39,261 nucleotides of DNA from Acinetobacter harbinensis (lineage in GTDB: Bacteria; Pseudomonadota; Gammaproteobacteria; Pseudomonadales; Moraxellaceae): NCBI RefSeq assembly GCF_000816495.1, contig NZ_JXBK01000001.1:262827-302087 (forward strand). Reading direction: 5' to 3'. A program made the position numbers and the translations under genes. Position 1 is the first letter of the stretch; every line of letters starts with the position of its first letter. Below, in pieces: positions 18,454-26,768 of this stretch. The notes under the pieces are model-generated. The model made no database searches and was not told the DNA's origin. It was given only the letters and a program-made list of their open reading frames with translations.

Positions 18454-18493
18454 TTGTATATCAGTTAAAGCACAGAGCACTGATGATATACAA
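18454..18493. promoter_or_regulatory. Palindromic site upstream of acs
   Basis: TTGTATATCA (18454-18463) and TGATATACAA (18484-18493) are perfect inverted copies. Their centres are 30 bp apart, about three helical turns, and they lie 126-165 bases before the acs start. This layout suits a dimeric activator. CrbR is the obvious candidate, but a link is not shown. Confidence 0.5.
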
Positions 18494-18618
18494 CAACAAA
18501 GTGGCACTGATTCGTATCTAATCTGTTTATTTGCTCTTATAATTTAAGCCGAGGCTGCTGAAATAATGAAATAAAATCCAGTCTTTTGACCTTCACCTGA
18601 TTCGGGACAAAAAAGCGT

Positions 18619-19200
18619 ATGATGCCGCACGATTCCTCGCCCTTTTTTTCGCCACCGCCGCTGCCCCGTCATGACCAGCCTTTATCTGTAAGCGGTCGTT
18701 TTGGCCGTTTAAGCGCCATCGCTTGGTATGGTTTTATTCATTTAATGACCCTATTTGCCAGCATCGCATTGAGTTTGGCGTTGGGCCTGCTGAACCTGCA
18801 GCAGTGGTCAATGACTCATCTGTCATTAAATACCTTAAGCAGCATGACTGGACTGGGCTTCAGTGTCATTTTTCTGTTGTATCTGTATTTCTTATGGGTG
18901 ATCACTATTCGCCGCTTGCACGACATGAACCGCAGTGGTTGGTTTAGTCTGTTTTTTCTACTGCCCATTTTGAATGTACTGCTGAGCTTATATTTATTAT
19001 TCGGTTCAGGTAGCACGGGCAGCAATCGTTATGGACCGGTGCGGATGACCGCCATTTGGGAGAAAATATTGGCATGGCTGATGATTATTCTCACGCTGCT
19101 CAGTTTTATTGTGTCTGGCAGTTTGATGTCCTATCAATTTCAAAGTGGTGAGATCAATACCCCACAACAGGTGATTGAAAAAGGCACGGCTTACTTTTAA
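18619..19200 (+). CDS. DUF805 family membrane protein
   Basis: An inner-membrane protein of 193 residues matching DUF805 (YhaH/YhaI-like), a family of unknown function. Diagnostic parts are GRFGRLSAIAWYGF near the start of the domain, RRLHDMNRSGWFSL in the middle and GSTGSNRYGP near the end, with four predicted helices and a proline-rich N-terminal tail (SPFFSPPPLP). ATG codons at 18619 and 18622 are adjacent and I cannot separate them. It is transcribed divergently from acs and lies 107 bases ahead of the MscS-type gene; the two may be co-transcribed. Confidence 0.85.
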   Translation: MMPHDSSPFFSPPPLPRHDQPLSVSGRFGRLSAIAWYGFIHLMTLFASIALSLALGLLNLQQWSMTHLSLNTLSSMTGLGFSVIFLLYLYFLWVITIRRLHDMNRSGWFSLFFLLPILNVLLSLYLLFGSGSTGSNRYGPVRMTAIWEKILAWLMIILTLLSFIVSGSLMSYQFQSGEINTPQQVIEKGTAYF

Positions 19201-19307
19201 AGGCGGGCGTCAATAGAAATAAAAGCAGCGTAATCTCACAAATCATAGGTTAATTTTTTTGCAAGTTCAGGCAAAATGGTCGGCAATAATTTAGATTTGG
19301 AAGTCCC

Positions 19308-20294
19308 GTGGCAGAGCCCAATAATGCCTTAACTGAAGTGACGCAAGGCACTTCACAGCTTTTACATGACGCCAGTGAAAAAACTACGCAAAGTGTCATC
19401 CAACATACCGCTAAATATAACGATGCCTATGCCACAATCGATAGCTTTATTGCTGCATTTTGGGAACGAATGCCGTATTTGTTAATCGCGCTGATTGTGT
19501 TCACCATTTTTGTCTTGTTGGCCAAACTCTTTAAATTTTTTATTCGTAAAACCTTAAATGATCGCTCATATACCAAACAAAACTTGGTCTTGGTGCTGAA
19601 CCGTGTTGGTAGTTCAGCAATTATTTTTATTGGTTTCTTGATTGCCATGGTGATTACCATTCCCGGATTTACGCCGGGTCAAATGATGAGTACTTTAGGC
19701 ATCGGCTCGGTGGCAATTGGTTTTGCTTTTAAAGATATTTTCCAAAACTTACTCTCCGGTATTCTGATTTTACTTGGTGAACCATTTAAAATTGGCGATG
19801 CCATTGTGGTGTCGGGTATGGAAGGTACGGTTGAAGACATTCAGATTCGCGCCACCTATTTACGCTCACCAGATGGACGACGTATTGTGATTCCCAATGC
19901 AACGGTGTATGCCAGTGCGGTTACCGTAAATACGGCCTACCCCAACCGACGCTGTGAATTTATGGTCGGCATTGGCTATGAAGATGATATTCAAAAAGCC
20001 AAAAAGATTATTTTTATGATTCTAAACAATGATCCGACAATTTTAAGCCAACCGAGTTTTAGCGTAAATGTCAGCGCACTGACCGATTTTTCAGTCAAAC
20101 TCAAAGTACAGTGGTGGGTCAATACCAGCGAAGCCGGCACGTCTAGCTCGATGAGCACCGTGCAAGAGCAAGTGATTCAGAGCTTTGCTGAAAATGGTAT
20201 TTCCATTGCTTATCCAGTACAGCAAGTTAAAGGCTATGGCGCAGATGCAGCCCTTTCCTCGCCTCCATCAAAGCGTACAGAACAGTCGTCCTAA
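19308..20294 (+). CDS. MscS-family mechanosensitive channel
   Basis: A small-conductance mechanosensitive channel that releases solutes during hypo-osmotic shock. Three helices are visible (about 57-78, 95-115 and 125-155); the third, pore-lining, has the Gly/Ala pattern LGIGSVAIGFAFKDIFQN, followed by the beta domain GEPFKIGDAIVV and NATVYASAVTVN. The length of 328 is slightly longer than E. coli MscS (286) owing to a 45-residue polar N-terminus. The start is GTG at 19308 with GGAAG four bases upstream; no ATG fits better. The last 27 bases overlap the 3' end of rsmE on the other strand. Confidence 0.9.
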   Translation: MAEPNNALTEVTQGTSQLLHDASEKTTQSVIQHTAKYNDAYATIDSFIAAFWERMPYLLIALIVFTIFVLLAKLFKFFIRKTLNDRSYTKQNLVLVLNRVGSSAIIFIGFLIAMVITIPGFTPGQMMSTLGIGSVAIGFAFKDIFQNLLSGILILLGEPFKIGDAIVVSGMEGTVEDIQIRATYLRSPDGRRIVIPNATVYASAVTVNTAYPNRRCEFMVGIGYEDDIQKAKKIIFMILNNDPTILSQPSFSVNVSALTDFSVKLKVQWWVNTSEAGTSSSMSTVQEQVIQSFAENGISIAYPVQQVKGYGADAALSSPPSKRTEQSS

Positions 20295-20981
20295 TACATA
20301 CGCAATCACGGTTTCGGTGCGTAGAATACGGTTACCTAAACTTACTGCTTGGCAGCCGTTGTTGACCAACAACTCAATCTCGTAGGGAATAAATCCACCT
20401 TCAGGGCCAATCACAATGCTACACGGATGCTTAAGCGCAAATGGCATTGTGGTTTCAGCATAAGGATGTGCCACATAGGCTGGACACTCTGCGCTCATTA
20501 AATGCGGCAAGACATCTTCAACAAACGGTTTAAAGCGTTTATAAATTTCAATTTCAGGGGCAATCGTGTCACCGGCTTGCTCCAATCCGAGCGTGATATA
20601 TTGCTCTAATTGTTGCAAAAAGGGACTTTGCCAATAGCTTTTATCAACCCGATAACTGTGCAATAAAATAATTTTTTCCACCCCCAAAGTCACGCTATCC
20701 ATGATTAAACGGCGTAGCACTTTCGGACGTGGCATCGCCACAATTAAAGTCACCGGTAATTTTTTGGGGACATTTTCTTCATACAGCGCTTTTACCTGAA
20801 TGGCCTGTTCCGCCACGCTGATCACTTCACAGCAATAACGCTTGCCGCCACGAATTCCCACTTTAAGCGTGTCGCCGACCTGAATTTTTACATGTTGCTG
20901 TAGATGTTCCAGCTGACGTTTGGAAGTAATCGACCAAAGCGCAGCTTGAGTTTGACGCGGGTCTAAAAGAACGATATTCAT
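20268..20981 (-). CDS. rsmE: RsmE, 16S rRNA (uracil-1498-N3)-methyltransferase
   Basis: Methylates U1498 of 16S rRNA using S-adenosylmethionine. The 237-residue protein has the N-terminal PUA-like fold (about 1-70) and a C-terminal SPOUT knot domain with the hallmark IVIGPEGGF, YEIELL and SLGNRILRTETV. I use the ATG at 20981 (MNIVLLD); a GTG at 20990 would add three residues without a better ribosome site. The gene follows waaA on the same strand with about 94 bases between, and its 3' end overlaps the MscS-type gene tail to tail. Confidence 0.92.
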   Translation of the reverse strand: MNIVLLDPRQTQAALWSITSKRQLEHLQQHVKIQVGDTLKVGIRGGKRYCCEVISVAEQAIQVKALYEENVPKKLPVTLIVAMPRPKVLRRLIMDSVTLGVEKIILLHSYRVDKSYWQSPFLQQLEQYITLGLEQAGDTIAPEIEIYKRFKPFVEDVLPHLMSAECPAYVAHPYAETTMPFALKHPCSIVIGPEGGFIPYEIELLVNNGCQAVSLGNRILRTETVIAYVLGRLFCTL

Positions 20982-21042
20982 GATGAGCACTTAATGGTAT
21001 GAATCAAAAAATAAGCAGAAGCGCGCCGACCCAAAAAGCGAT

Positions 21043-21075
21043 AGCGCAGAACAACTTTGGTCAGTTCGCTGCGCT
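21043..21075 (-). other. Hairpin between waaA and rsmE
   Basis: AGCGCAG (21043-21049) pairs with CTGCGCT (21069-21075), starting right at the waaA stop codon. There is no T-run, so I read it as a processing or attenuation structure rather than a plain terminator. Confidence 0.35.
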
Positions 21076-22373
21076 TAAAAGGCAGGCTTTTTAGCTAGAT
21101 ATTCATCAATCACTTGAATATGTTTTTGCAATGAGCCACTATTTTTTTGCATAATCGCTGCGGCATGCTCACTTAAGCGCTGGGCTTGTTCAGGTTGCTG
21201 CACACACTGGATTAACTGCGCAGCCACTTGATTCACCTCTTGCCCAAGCAAAATAGCATCCGCCTTGATCAATTCATCAACAATGGTTTGAAAATTAAAA
21301 TAGTTCGGCCCAATCACTGTCGGAATATTCAGTGCCATCGGCTCTAAAATATTATGTCCACCGCCCGGCTCATTCAGTGAACCACCCACAAAGCATACAC
21401 AACTTAAAGCATACCACAGCCACATCTCGCCCATACTATCGGCCAAATACACTTGGCTTTCGGCCTCGATCCTTTGTCCTAGACTGCGGCGCTGGGTTGT
21501 CAGCGGTAAATCTTGTGCAAGCTGAAACACTGCATCAAAACGTTCTGGATGACGCGGTACGATAATGATTAAAAGCTCTGGATGATCAACCAAATAAGGT
21601 TTTAATGCACTGAGTAATTTTTGTTCTTCTGGTGCGTGGGTACTGGCCAGCGTAATCACTTGACGCTTAGACAAATTCCACTGTTGTTTAAGCACTTCAG
21701 CCTGTTGAATAAAGCTTTCAGGGGCTTGAATATCAAATTTAATACTGCCCAATATCTGCGCTTTATCCGGCGCCATTCCCAATTCAAGGTAACGCTGTAA
21801 AGTGGCCTGATCTTGCGCCAATAAGCGATCGATACCGCTGAGCATACCGTGGGTTAAGGCAGCTACTTTGGCATAGCCTTGGGCTGATTTTTCTGAAAGA
21901 CGCGCATTAATCAATAAACACGGCACGTTAAAGTGTTTGGCTTGATCAATTAAATTCGGCCAAATTTCTGTTTCCATCAACAGCAATAATTTCGGCTGAT
22001 ATTTTTGATAAAATGCCTGTACTAAACTTTTCTGATCGGCCGGTAAATACACCGCTTGGAATAACGAGGCATACGCTGCAGTTGAGAATAATGCTTTGGC
22101 ACGTGCCTGTCCCGTTTTGGTGGTATTGGTCACCAACACCGCATGACCCAAGCGAAGATAATGTTCAATTAATGGCTGTGCGGCATTGGTCTCACCGACA
22201 GACACCACATGAAACCAGATCGCATGCCGATTTTTTGGTGCTTGAAAAGGACCAAAGCGTTCTAGACATTCTTGCTGACATTGCTCGGCATTTAGCGCAC
22301 GTTTCCTAATCTTCCATTGATACAAAGGCTTAATGAGGGATAATGCTGCGTTATACCAAAAAGGAGTAGCCAA
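21075..22373 (-). CDS. waaA: WaaA (KdtA), Kdo transferase
   Basis: Adds 3-deoxy-D-manno-octulosonic acid from CMP-Kdo to the lipid A precursor at the cytoplasmic face of the inner membrane. The 432 residues match the family (E. coli 425). The N-terminal hydrophobic stretch FWYNAALSLIKPLYQW is the membrane anchor. The conserved catalytic area FHVVSVGETNAA holds the family glutamate. LLLMETEIWPNL, LINARLSEKS and the C-terminal GGSLNEPGGGHNILEP, which binds the nucleotide sugar, are all present. The gene is followed by rsmE and preceded, across a terminator, by the Old Yellow Enzyme gene. Confidence 0.95.
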   Translation of the reverse strand: MATPFWYNAALSLIKPLYQWKIRKRALNAEQCQQECLERFGPFQAPKNRHAIWFHVVSVGETNAAQPLIEHYLRLGHAVLVTNTTKTGQARAKALFSTAAYASLFQAVYLPADQKSLVQAFYQKYQPKLLLLMETEIWPNLIDQAKHFNVPCLLINARLSEKSAQGYAKVAALTHGMLSGIDRLLAQDQATLQRYLELGMAPDKAQILGSIKFDIQAPESFIQQAEVLKQQWNLSKRQVITLASTHAPEEQKLLSALKPYLVDHPELLIIIVPRHPERFDAVFQLAQDLPLTTQRRSLGQRIEAESQVYLADSMGEMWLWYALSCVCFVGGSLNEPGGGHNILEPMALNIPTVIGPNYFNFQTIVDELIKADAILLGQEVNQVAAQLIQCVQQPEQAQRLSEHAAAIMQKNSGSLQKHIQVIDEYLAKKPAF

Positions 22374-22411
22374 ACACGTTGCCTCAGATGATTTTTAATC
22401 GGCAAAATATA

Positions 22412-22449
22412 ACAGAGCAGCCTGCATAAGTTAATGCCTTCTGCTCTGT
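22412..22449 (-). terminator. Terminator of the Old Yellow Enzyme gene
   Basis: ACAGAGCAG and CTGCTCTGT form a 9-bp stem around a 20-base loop that can itself pair (GCAT/ATGC). The minus-strand tail is TATATTTT. It lies 30 bases past the stop codon. Confidence 0.65.
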
Positions 22450-22479
22450 GGTTAAATTTATTCTATTTCAGGCAAAGAT

Positions 22480-23559
22480 TTAGCTCTCAAGCAACTGCTT
22501 ATTTAAAAAAGGATAATCGGTATATCCTGCAGCCACATCCGTACCAATCATATGTTCTAAGTTTAATTCATTCAGTTCTTCATCCTGCACCAAACGCTCA
22601 TACAAATCGGGATTGGCAATATAGGCCTTCCCAAACGATACAGCCTCAGCTTGACCTGAACGCAATAAATCCAGAGCATCTTCACGACTTAAACGCATAT
22701 TGGCGATATACGGCACACCCTGCGCTCGTGCTTTCATCTCTAAGCTAATACTGTCATCGGCCAAATACTCACGGGTAAAGAAGAAAGCAATCTGACGTTT
22801 ACCCAATTCTTGCATGGCGTAACCGAAGGTTTCACGTGGAGCGTCATCGCCCATATCGTGCTCATCGCCGCGTGGCGCTAAATGTACACCCACGCGCCCT
22901 GCACCCCAGACCTCAATCAGCACATCAACCACTTCCAGTAAAAAACGCACACGATTTTCAACTGAACCGCCATAACAATCAGTGCGTGTATTGGTTGAAG
23001 TCTGTAAAAATTGATCAATCAGATAACCATTGGCGGCATGCAGTTCTACACCATCAAAACCGGCGGCTTTGGCGCGAATCGCTGCTTGTTTATATTCTTC
23101 AACAATGGCTTTAATCTCTGAAATAGCCAGCGGACGGGGCACCACATATTCACGTTTTGGACGCAATAAGCTGACATAACCGGCTTGTTTCACTTCACTG
23201 GCAGAAACTGGCGTAGCGCCTTGCAATAAATCTGGATGTGAAACACGGCCCACATGCCACAACTGCGCCACAATCAAACCGTCTTTGGCATGCACGGCAT
23301 GAGTAACATTTTTCCAGCCTTCAACCTGAGCATCACTGAATAAACCGGGGGTTTTTTCATAACCATTGGCGGCTTCTGAAATAACGGTCGCTTCGGAGAT
23401 AATCAATCCGGCACTGGCCCGCTGCGCATAGTATTCGGCCATCATTGCCGTAGGTACCCGATCAACGCTGGCACGACTGCGCGTTAATGGCGCCATCACC
23501 ACACGGTTTTTAAGTTTAAGTTCACCAAATTGAATTGGGGTTGAAAAATCTGTCATCAA
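22480..23559 (-). CDS. nemA: Old Yellow Enzyme family alkene reductase (NemA-like)
   Basis: An FMN-dependent, NADPH-using reductase of activated alkenes and, in relatives, of N-ethylmaleimide and nitro compounds. The 359-residue barrel shows KNRVVMAPLTRSRA at the FMN phosphate side, AQLWHVGRVSHP, the substrate pair His and Asn in VELHAANGYLIDQFL, and the family signature NTRTDCYGGSVENR. ATG codons at 23559 and 23556 are adjacent; GAGGA lies shortly upstream. It follows an ArsR-type gene by 36 bases on the same strand, so the two form an operon in which the regulator probably senses the electrophiles that the enzyme removes. The symbol is by family resemblance. Confidence 0.88.
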   Translation of the reverse strand: MMTDFSTPIQFGELKLKNRVVMAPLTRSRASVDRVPTAMMAEYYAQRASAGLIISEATVISEAANGYEKTPGLFSDAQVEGWKNVTHAVHAKDGLIVAQLWHVGRVSHPDLLQGATPVSASEVKQAGYVSLLRPKREYVVPRPLAISEIKAIVEEYKQAAIRAKAAGFDGVELHAANGYLIDQFLQTSTNTRTDCYGGSVENRVRFLLEVVDVLIEVWGAGRVGVHLAPRGDEHDMGDDAPRETFGYAMQELGKRQIAFFFTREYLADDSISLEMKARAQGVPYIANMRLSREDALDLLRSGQAEAVSFGKAYIANPDLYERLVQDEELNELNLEHMIGTDVAAGYTDYPFLNKQLLES

Positions 23560-23595
23560 GCAATCCTCTTACAGCATACTTGGACGGATTAAGGT

Positions 23596-23898
23596 CTAAA
23601 GCGCATGCTGCAAATGTTGTAGAAATTTTTGGATCAGTGCTTCATTGCGTGAAAAATACGACCATTGTCCGTATTTCGTCACTTCAATTAAACCGGCCTG
23701 TTGCAGCACGGATAAATGATTTGACATGGTCGATTGAGAGATAGGCGCAATTTTTTCCATCTGCCCTGCACAGACCCCACGACTAAAATCAGTGCCGCAT
23801 TCTTCATCGGCAATATAACGCTCAGGTTCTTTTAAACATTGCAGAATCTGACGTCTAATCGGGTTTGCCAAGGCTTTATAAATTGCTTCTGTGTCCAT
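23596..23898 (-). CDS. ArsR-family repressor of the Old Yellow Enzyme operon
   Basis: A winged helix-turn-helix regulator of 100 residues. The recognition region SQSTMSNHLSVLQQAGLIEV and the wing YGQWSYFSRN are typical of ArsR/SmtB proteins. It has three cysteines (C21, C34, C43); the CGTDFSRGVC segment between C34 and C43 is a plausible redox or electrophile switch or a metal site. It is the first gene of a two-gene operon with the alkene reductase. A 16-base palindrome overlapping its promoter (23955-23970) is a likely operator. The effector is not known; electrophile sensing is inferred from the partner gene. Confidence 0.85.
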   Translation of the reverse strand: MDTEAIYKALANPIRRQILQCLKEPERYIADEECGTDFSRGVCAGQMEKIAPISQSTMSNHLSVLQQAGLIEVTKYGQWSYFSRNEALIQKFLQHLQHAL

Positions 23899-23938
23899 CT
23901 CATTTCACTCATGTCATGATCAGCACCTTACCAAAATC

Positions 23939-23970
23939 ATTATATCTATTTTTTACGATATTTATATCGT
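23939..23970 (-). promoter_or_regulatory. Promoter -10 and palindromic operator of the arsR-type gene
   Basis: On the minus strand a perfect -10 TATAAT (23944-23939) is preceded by the palindrome ACGATAT-TT-ATATCGT (23955-23970). A repressor bound there would cover the spacer and -35. No good -35 hexamer is visible. Confidence 0.6.
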
Positions 23971-24086
23971 TTTTATTCGATGCAATGCTTTCTTTTGTAA
24001 ATTGCCATCATTGTGTCGCAGTATTTTCTATTCTAGCATGCTCTATGCAAGGACTTAGATCAGCGCACCGGGGTTATTTTAAAGTC

Positions 24087-24117
24087 AAAAAAAACAGAGG
24101 ACCAGCCTCTGTTTTTT
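24087..24117. terminator. Terminator of prfB
   Basis: ACAGAGG (24094-24100) and CCTCTGT (24106-24112) pair around a 5-base loop, with an A-run on one side and a T-run on the other. On the minus strand it follows the prfB stop by 10 bases; it is nearly symmetric. Confidence 0.85.
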
Positions 24118-24126
24118 AAAATAAAC

Positions 24127-25222
24127 TTAAAGACCTTGTTTTAAACTGGCTTCAATAAATTTATCTAAATCACCATCCAGTACCGCACCGGTATTGGAGC
24201 TTTCGACACTGGTACGTAAATCTTTAATACGTGAATCATCAAGTACATAAGAGCGAATTTGGCTGCCCCAACCAATATCGGACTTGGTGTCTTCTAAAGC
24301 CTGTGCAGCATCATTACGAATCTGCATTTCGCGCTCATATAATTTGGCACGTAACTGCTTCCACGCATGATCACGGTTGGCATGTTGTGAACGTTGCGTT
24401 TGGCAAGCCACCACAATACCCGTCGGCGCATGGGTTAAGCGTACCGCAGAATCGGTTTTGTTAATGTGCTGACCACCCGCGCCCGAGGCACGATAAGTAT
24501 CAGTACGCACATCTGCAGGATTGATATCAATTTCAATATTATCGTCCACTTCAGGTGAGACAAATACTGCAGAGAACGAAGTATGACGACGATTACCTGA
24601 GTCAAATGGCGACTTACGCACCAAACGGTGTACTCCAGACTCAGTACGCAACCAACCATAGGCATAGTCGCCTTCAACACGAATCGTGGCGGACTTAATA
24701 CCGGCCACATCACCGCCGGATTCTTCCATCACTTCGGCTTTAAAACCATGACGTTCAATCCAACGCAGATACATACGCAGCAGCATGGATGCCCAATCTT
24801 GTGCTTCTGTTCCGCCTGAACCGGCCTGAATTTCCACATAACATGGATTCGGATCCATGGGATGACTAAACATACGGCGGAATTCAAGTTTGGCCAACTC
24901 ATCTTCAGCCGTATTTAATTCCGCTTGCACATCTTCAAGTAAACTTTCATCATCGACTTCAACGGCCAAATCCAACATCGCTTGAGCATCTTCAAGTTGC
25001 GTAGATAAACCTTCTAACACATTCAGTACATTTTCAAGCTCGCCTTTTTCTTTGGCCATGGCTTGTGCACGGGCTTGATCATTCCAAATGTTCGGGTCTT
25101 CAAGTTCACGCAGAACTTCCTCTAAACGCTCTTTTTTCAGATCGTAGTCAAAGATACCCCCGTAATGTTTGACCACGGTCGTTTAAGTCTTTTAATTGGA
25201 TTAGATAAGGATTAATTTCCAC
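24127..25222 (-). CDS. prfB: PrfB, peptide chain release factor 2, with programmed +1 frameshift
   Basis: Release factor 2 ends translation at UGA and UAA. The gene is split: a GTG at 25222 opens a 24-codon frame ([17 protein letters not shown]...LRGYL) that stops at an in-frame TGA (25150-25148). The body continues in the +1 frame from GAC at 25149, giving 364 residues in total (E. coli 365). The shift site GGGGGTATCTTTGAC is the same as in E. coli apart from the first flanking base: a Shine-Dalgarno-like G-run, then CTT TGA C. The body holds the stop-recognition SPF in [12 protein letters not shown] and the peptidyl-release GGQ in GAGGQHIN. The shift autoregulates RF2 in relatives. An apparent start at 25176 (GTG) is an artefact of reading the shifted frame. 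Confidence 0.96.
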
Positions 25223-25806
25223 GCGAATTACTCTCAATCAGAATTTGGGCTTAAATAGCCCGCAATTATACCACAGAGCATAGATGCTATTTTGTCGCCA
25301 TTTCATTGGAAGAGTAGTAGTATCAATATGGTTTTAATTCACTTTGAATCGATTAAATTAAGTGTTTAAAGGTATACTTTTTAGCATTGATCGCAGCAGG
25401 ATAGTTAAAAACACCACTCAACTTTGCTTCAAAAATCCCTCACATTGCCTAAAAGCTAATGACCTCTATACAACATTGTTGCGATGAAGAAACTTAGTCA
25501 GAAAACAAACCATCGCCCTTACTTTAACGATGAATTTGATTATTTTAAAAAAATTGTTCTGTTACAGAATTCTTAATTATTTATTAAAAACCGCGTTAAA
25601 TTCATCAAATACACACAATTTTAATAAAACAAAACATTTGATTTAATTGTTATTGATCAATTATTTAACTCAAAATACTTACACAACATTACGTTAGCAA
25701 CACTTCTGTAACCTTGCAATGATTGACCTCGTTTCATTTTACTCTAAACTTAAAGTTGTAACAAAAAATGTATTATTTTCGACCACAAATTTAAGGGGTA
25801 GTATTC
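25223..25806. other. 584-base AT-rich gap between prfB and the tandem porins
   Basis: Apart from a porin promoter candidate (25723-25750) and the AAGGGG ribosome site of the next gene I see no structured element, terminator or credible frame. A short frame from 25719 overlaps the porin start and has no ribosome site. Confidence 0.5.
25723..25750 (+). promoter_or_regulatory. Promoter candidate of the first tandem porin
   Basis: TTGACC, a 16-base spacer and TAAACT, about 57 bases before the ATG. The spacer length is the same as for the other two porin promoters. Confidence 0.45.
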
Positions 25807-26592
25807 ATGAAAAAATTAGCCATTGCTTCAGCACTTCTTTCTGCTCTAGCAGTTACAGGTACAGCACATGCATACCAATCCGAAGTAGGTGCATCAGCTG
25901 CTTATATCGACCCAGACAATGGTAGTTCAGGTAATGCTTTTGGTATTGATGGTACATACTACTTCAACCCCGTTCAAACTCGTAATGCCCCACTTGCTGA
26001 AGCCGCGTTCCTTGACCGTGCCAGCAATGTAAACGCGCATGCAACCTTTGCTGACCGCGGTGATACAGATGACAATACTTATGGTATTGGCGCAGAATAT
26101 TATGTACCAAATTCAGATTTTTATTTAGGTGGTGACGTAAGCCGTAACAACACTGAGTATCGTATAGCTGGTCAAAAATTTGACCTTGATACCACTTATT
26201 ATGCAGCTGAAGTCGGTTATCTGCCTGCACCAGGTCTATTGATTGCCTTGGGTCTTAAAGGTTATGACAACGACAATGATGATGGTGTCGATCCAACGCT
26301 TCGTGCTAAATATGTAACTCAATTAAGCAACGGTAATGACATTAACTTAGAAGCTGGCGCATCATTTGGTGATCTAGATGAGTTCAATGTTGCTGCAGAT
26401 TACTTCATTGATAAAACCTTAAGCGTGGGTGTGGATTACTACAACAACGATCTTGCCGATCAAAATGAATTTGGTATTAATGCACGTAAATTCTTTAATC
26501 AACAAGTTAGCCTTGAAGGCCGTGTTGGTTTTGGTGAAATCGGTAACAATGACTACAATTCTTTTGGTCTAGCAGCGAAATATCGCTTCTAA
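25807..26592 (+). CDS. Omp33-36-like porin, first of a tandem pair
   Basis: A 261-residue outer-membrane beta-barrel of the same family as the porin at 4263. It has a Sec signal peptide ending TAHA before YQSE, the family block PLAEAAFLDRASNV and a C-terminal AAKYRF with terminal phenylalanine. It is closer to the next gene than to omp33-36: EYYVPNSDFYLGG, EVGYLPAPGLLIALGL and LRAKYVTQ have close counterparts there. AAGGGG lies eight bases before the ATG. It is followed by its own terminator, so the two tandem porins are transcribed separately. The solute passed is unknown; many acidic residues (DNDNDDG) face loops or turns. Confidence 0.85.
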   Translation: MKKLAIASALLSALAVTGTAHAYQSEVGASAAYIDPDNGSSGNAFGIDGTYYFNPVQTRNAPLAEAAFLDRASNVNAHATFADRGDTDDNTYGIGAEYYVPNSDFYLGGDVSRNNTEYRIAGQKFDLDTTYYAAEVGYLPAPGLLIALGLKGYDNDNDDGVDPTLRAKYVTQLSNGNDINLEAGASFGDLDEFNVAADYFIDKTLSVGVDYYNNDLADQNEFGINARKFFNQQVSLEGRVGFGEIGNNDYNSFGLAAKYRF

Positions 26593-26616
26593 TACCACAT
26601 AAAATTCAATTTTCAG

Positions 26617-26650
26617 AAAATAGCTTATTTACGAATAAGCTATTTTTTTT
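26617..26650 (+). terminator. Terminator after the first tandem porin
   Basis: AAATAGCTTATT and AATAAGCTATTT form a 12-bp stem with loop TACG, followed by T-run to 26650. Confidence 0.85.
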
Positions 26651-26684
26651 GCTTTAAAATAAGTGATTTATTCATAAATAAACA

Positions 26685-26712
26685 TTGACTGACTGGCGAT
26701 TTTGCGTACAAT
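26685..26712 (+). promoter_or_regulatory. Promoter of the second tandem porin
   Basis: TTGACT (26685-26690), 16-base spacer, TACAAT (26707-26712): both hexamers and the spacer length are the same as at omp33-36. Confidence 0.6.
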
Positions 26713-26768
26713 TCGTGGCGACAGAAATATAATGTCACATATTTACAATAAAATTGAGATCTTAAACA

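Noticed and set aside
10509..18497. The 9-base sequence GTTGTTGTA shared by the actP upstream region (10509-10517) and the acs upstream region (18497-18489), as a possible common CrbR site.
   Set aside because: A 9-base match between two regions of this size is expected by chance about half the time, and the orientation relative to the genes differs.
25719..25925. A 68-codon frame overlapping the start of the first tandem porin.
   Set aside because: The porin frame has the signal peptide and AAGGGG ribosome site; this one is an out-of-frame shadow covering the promoter.
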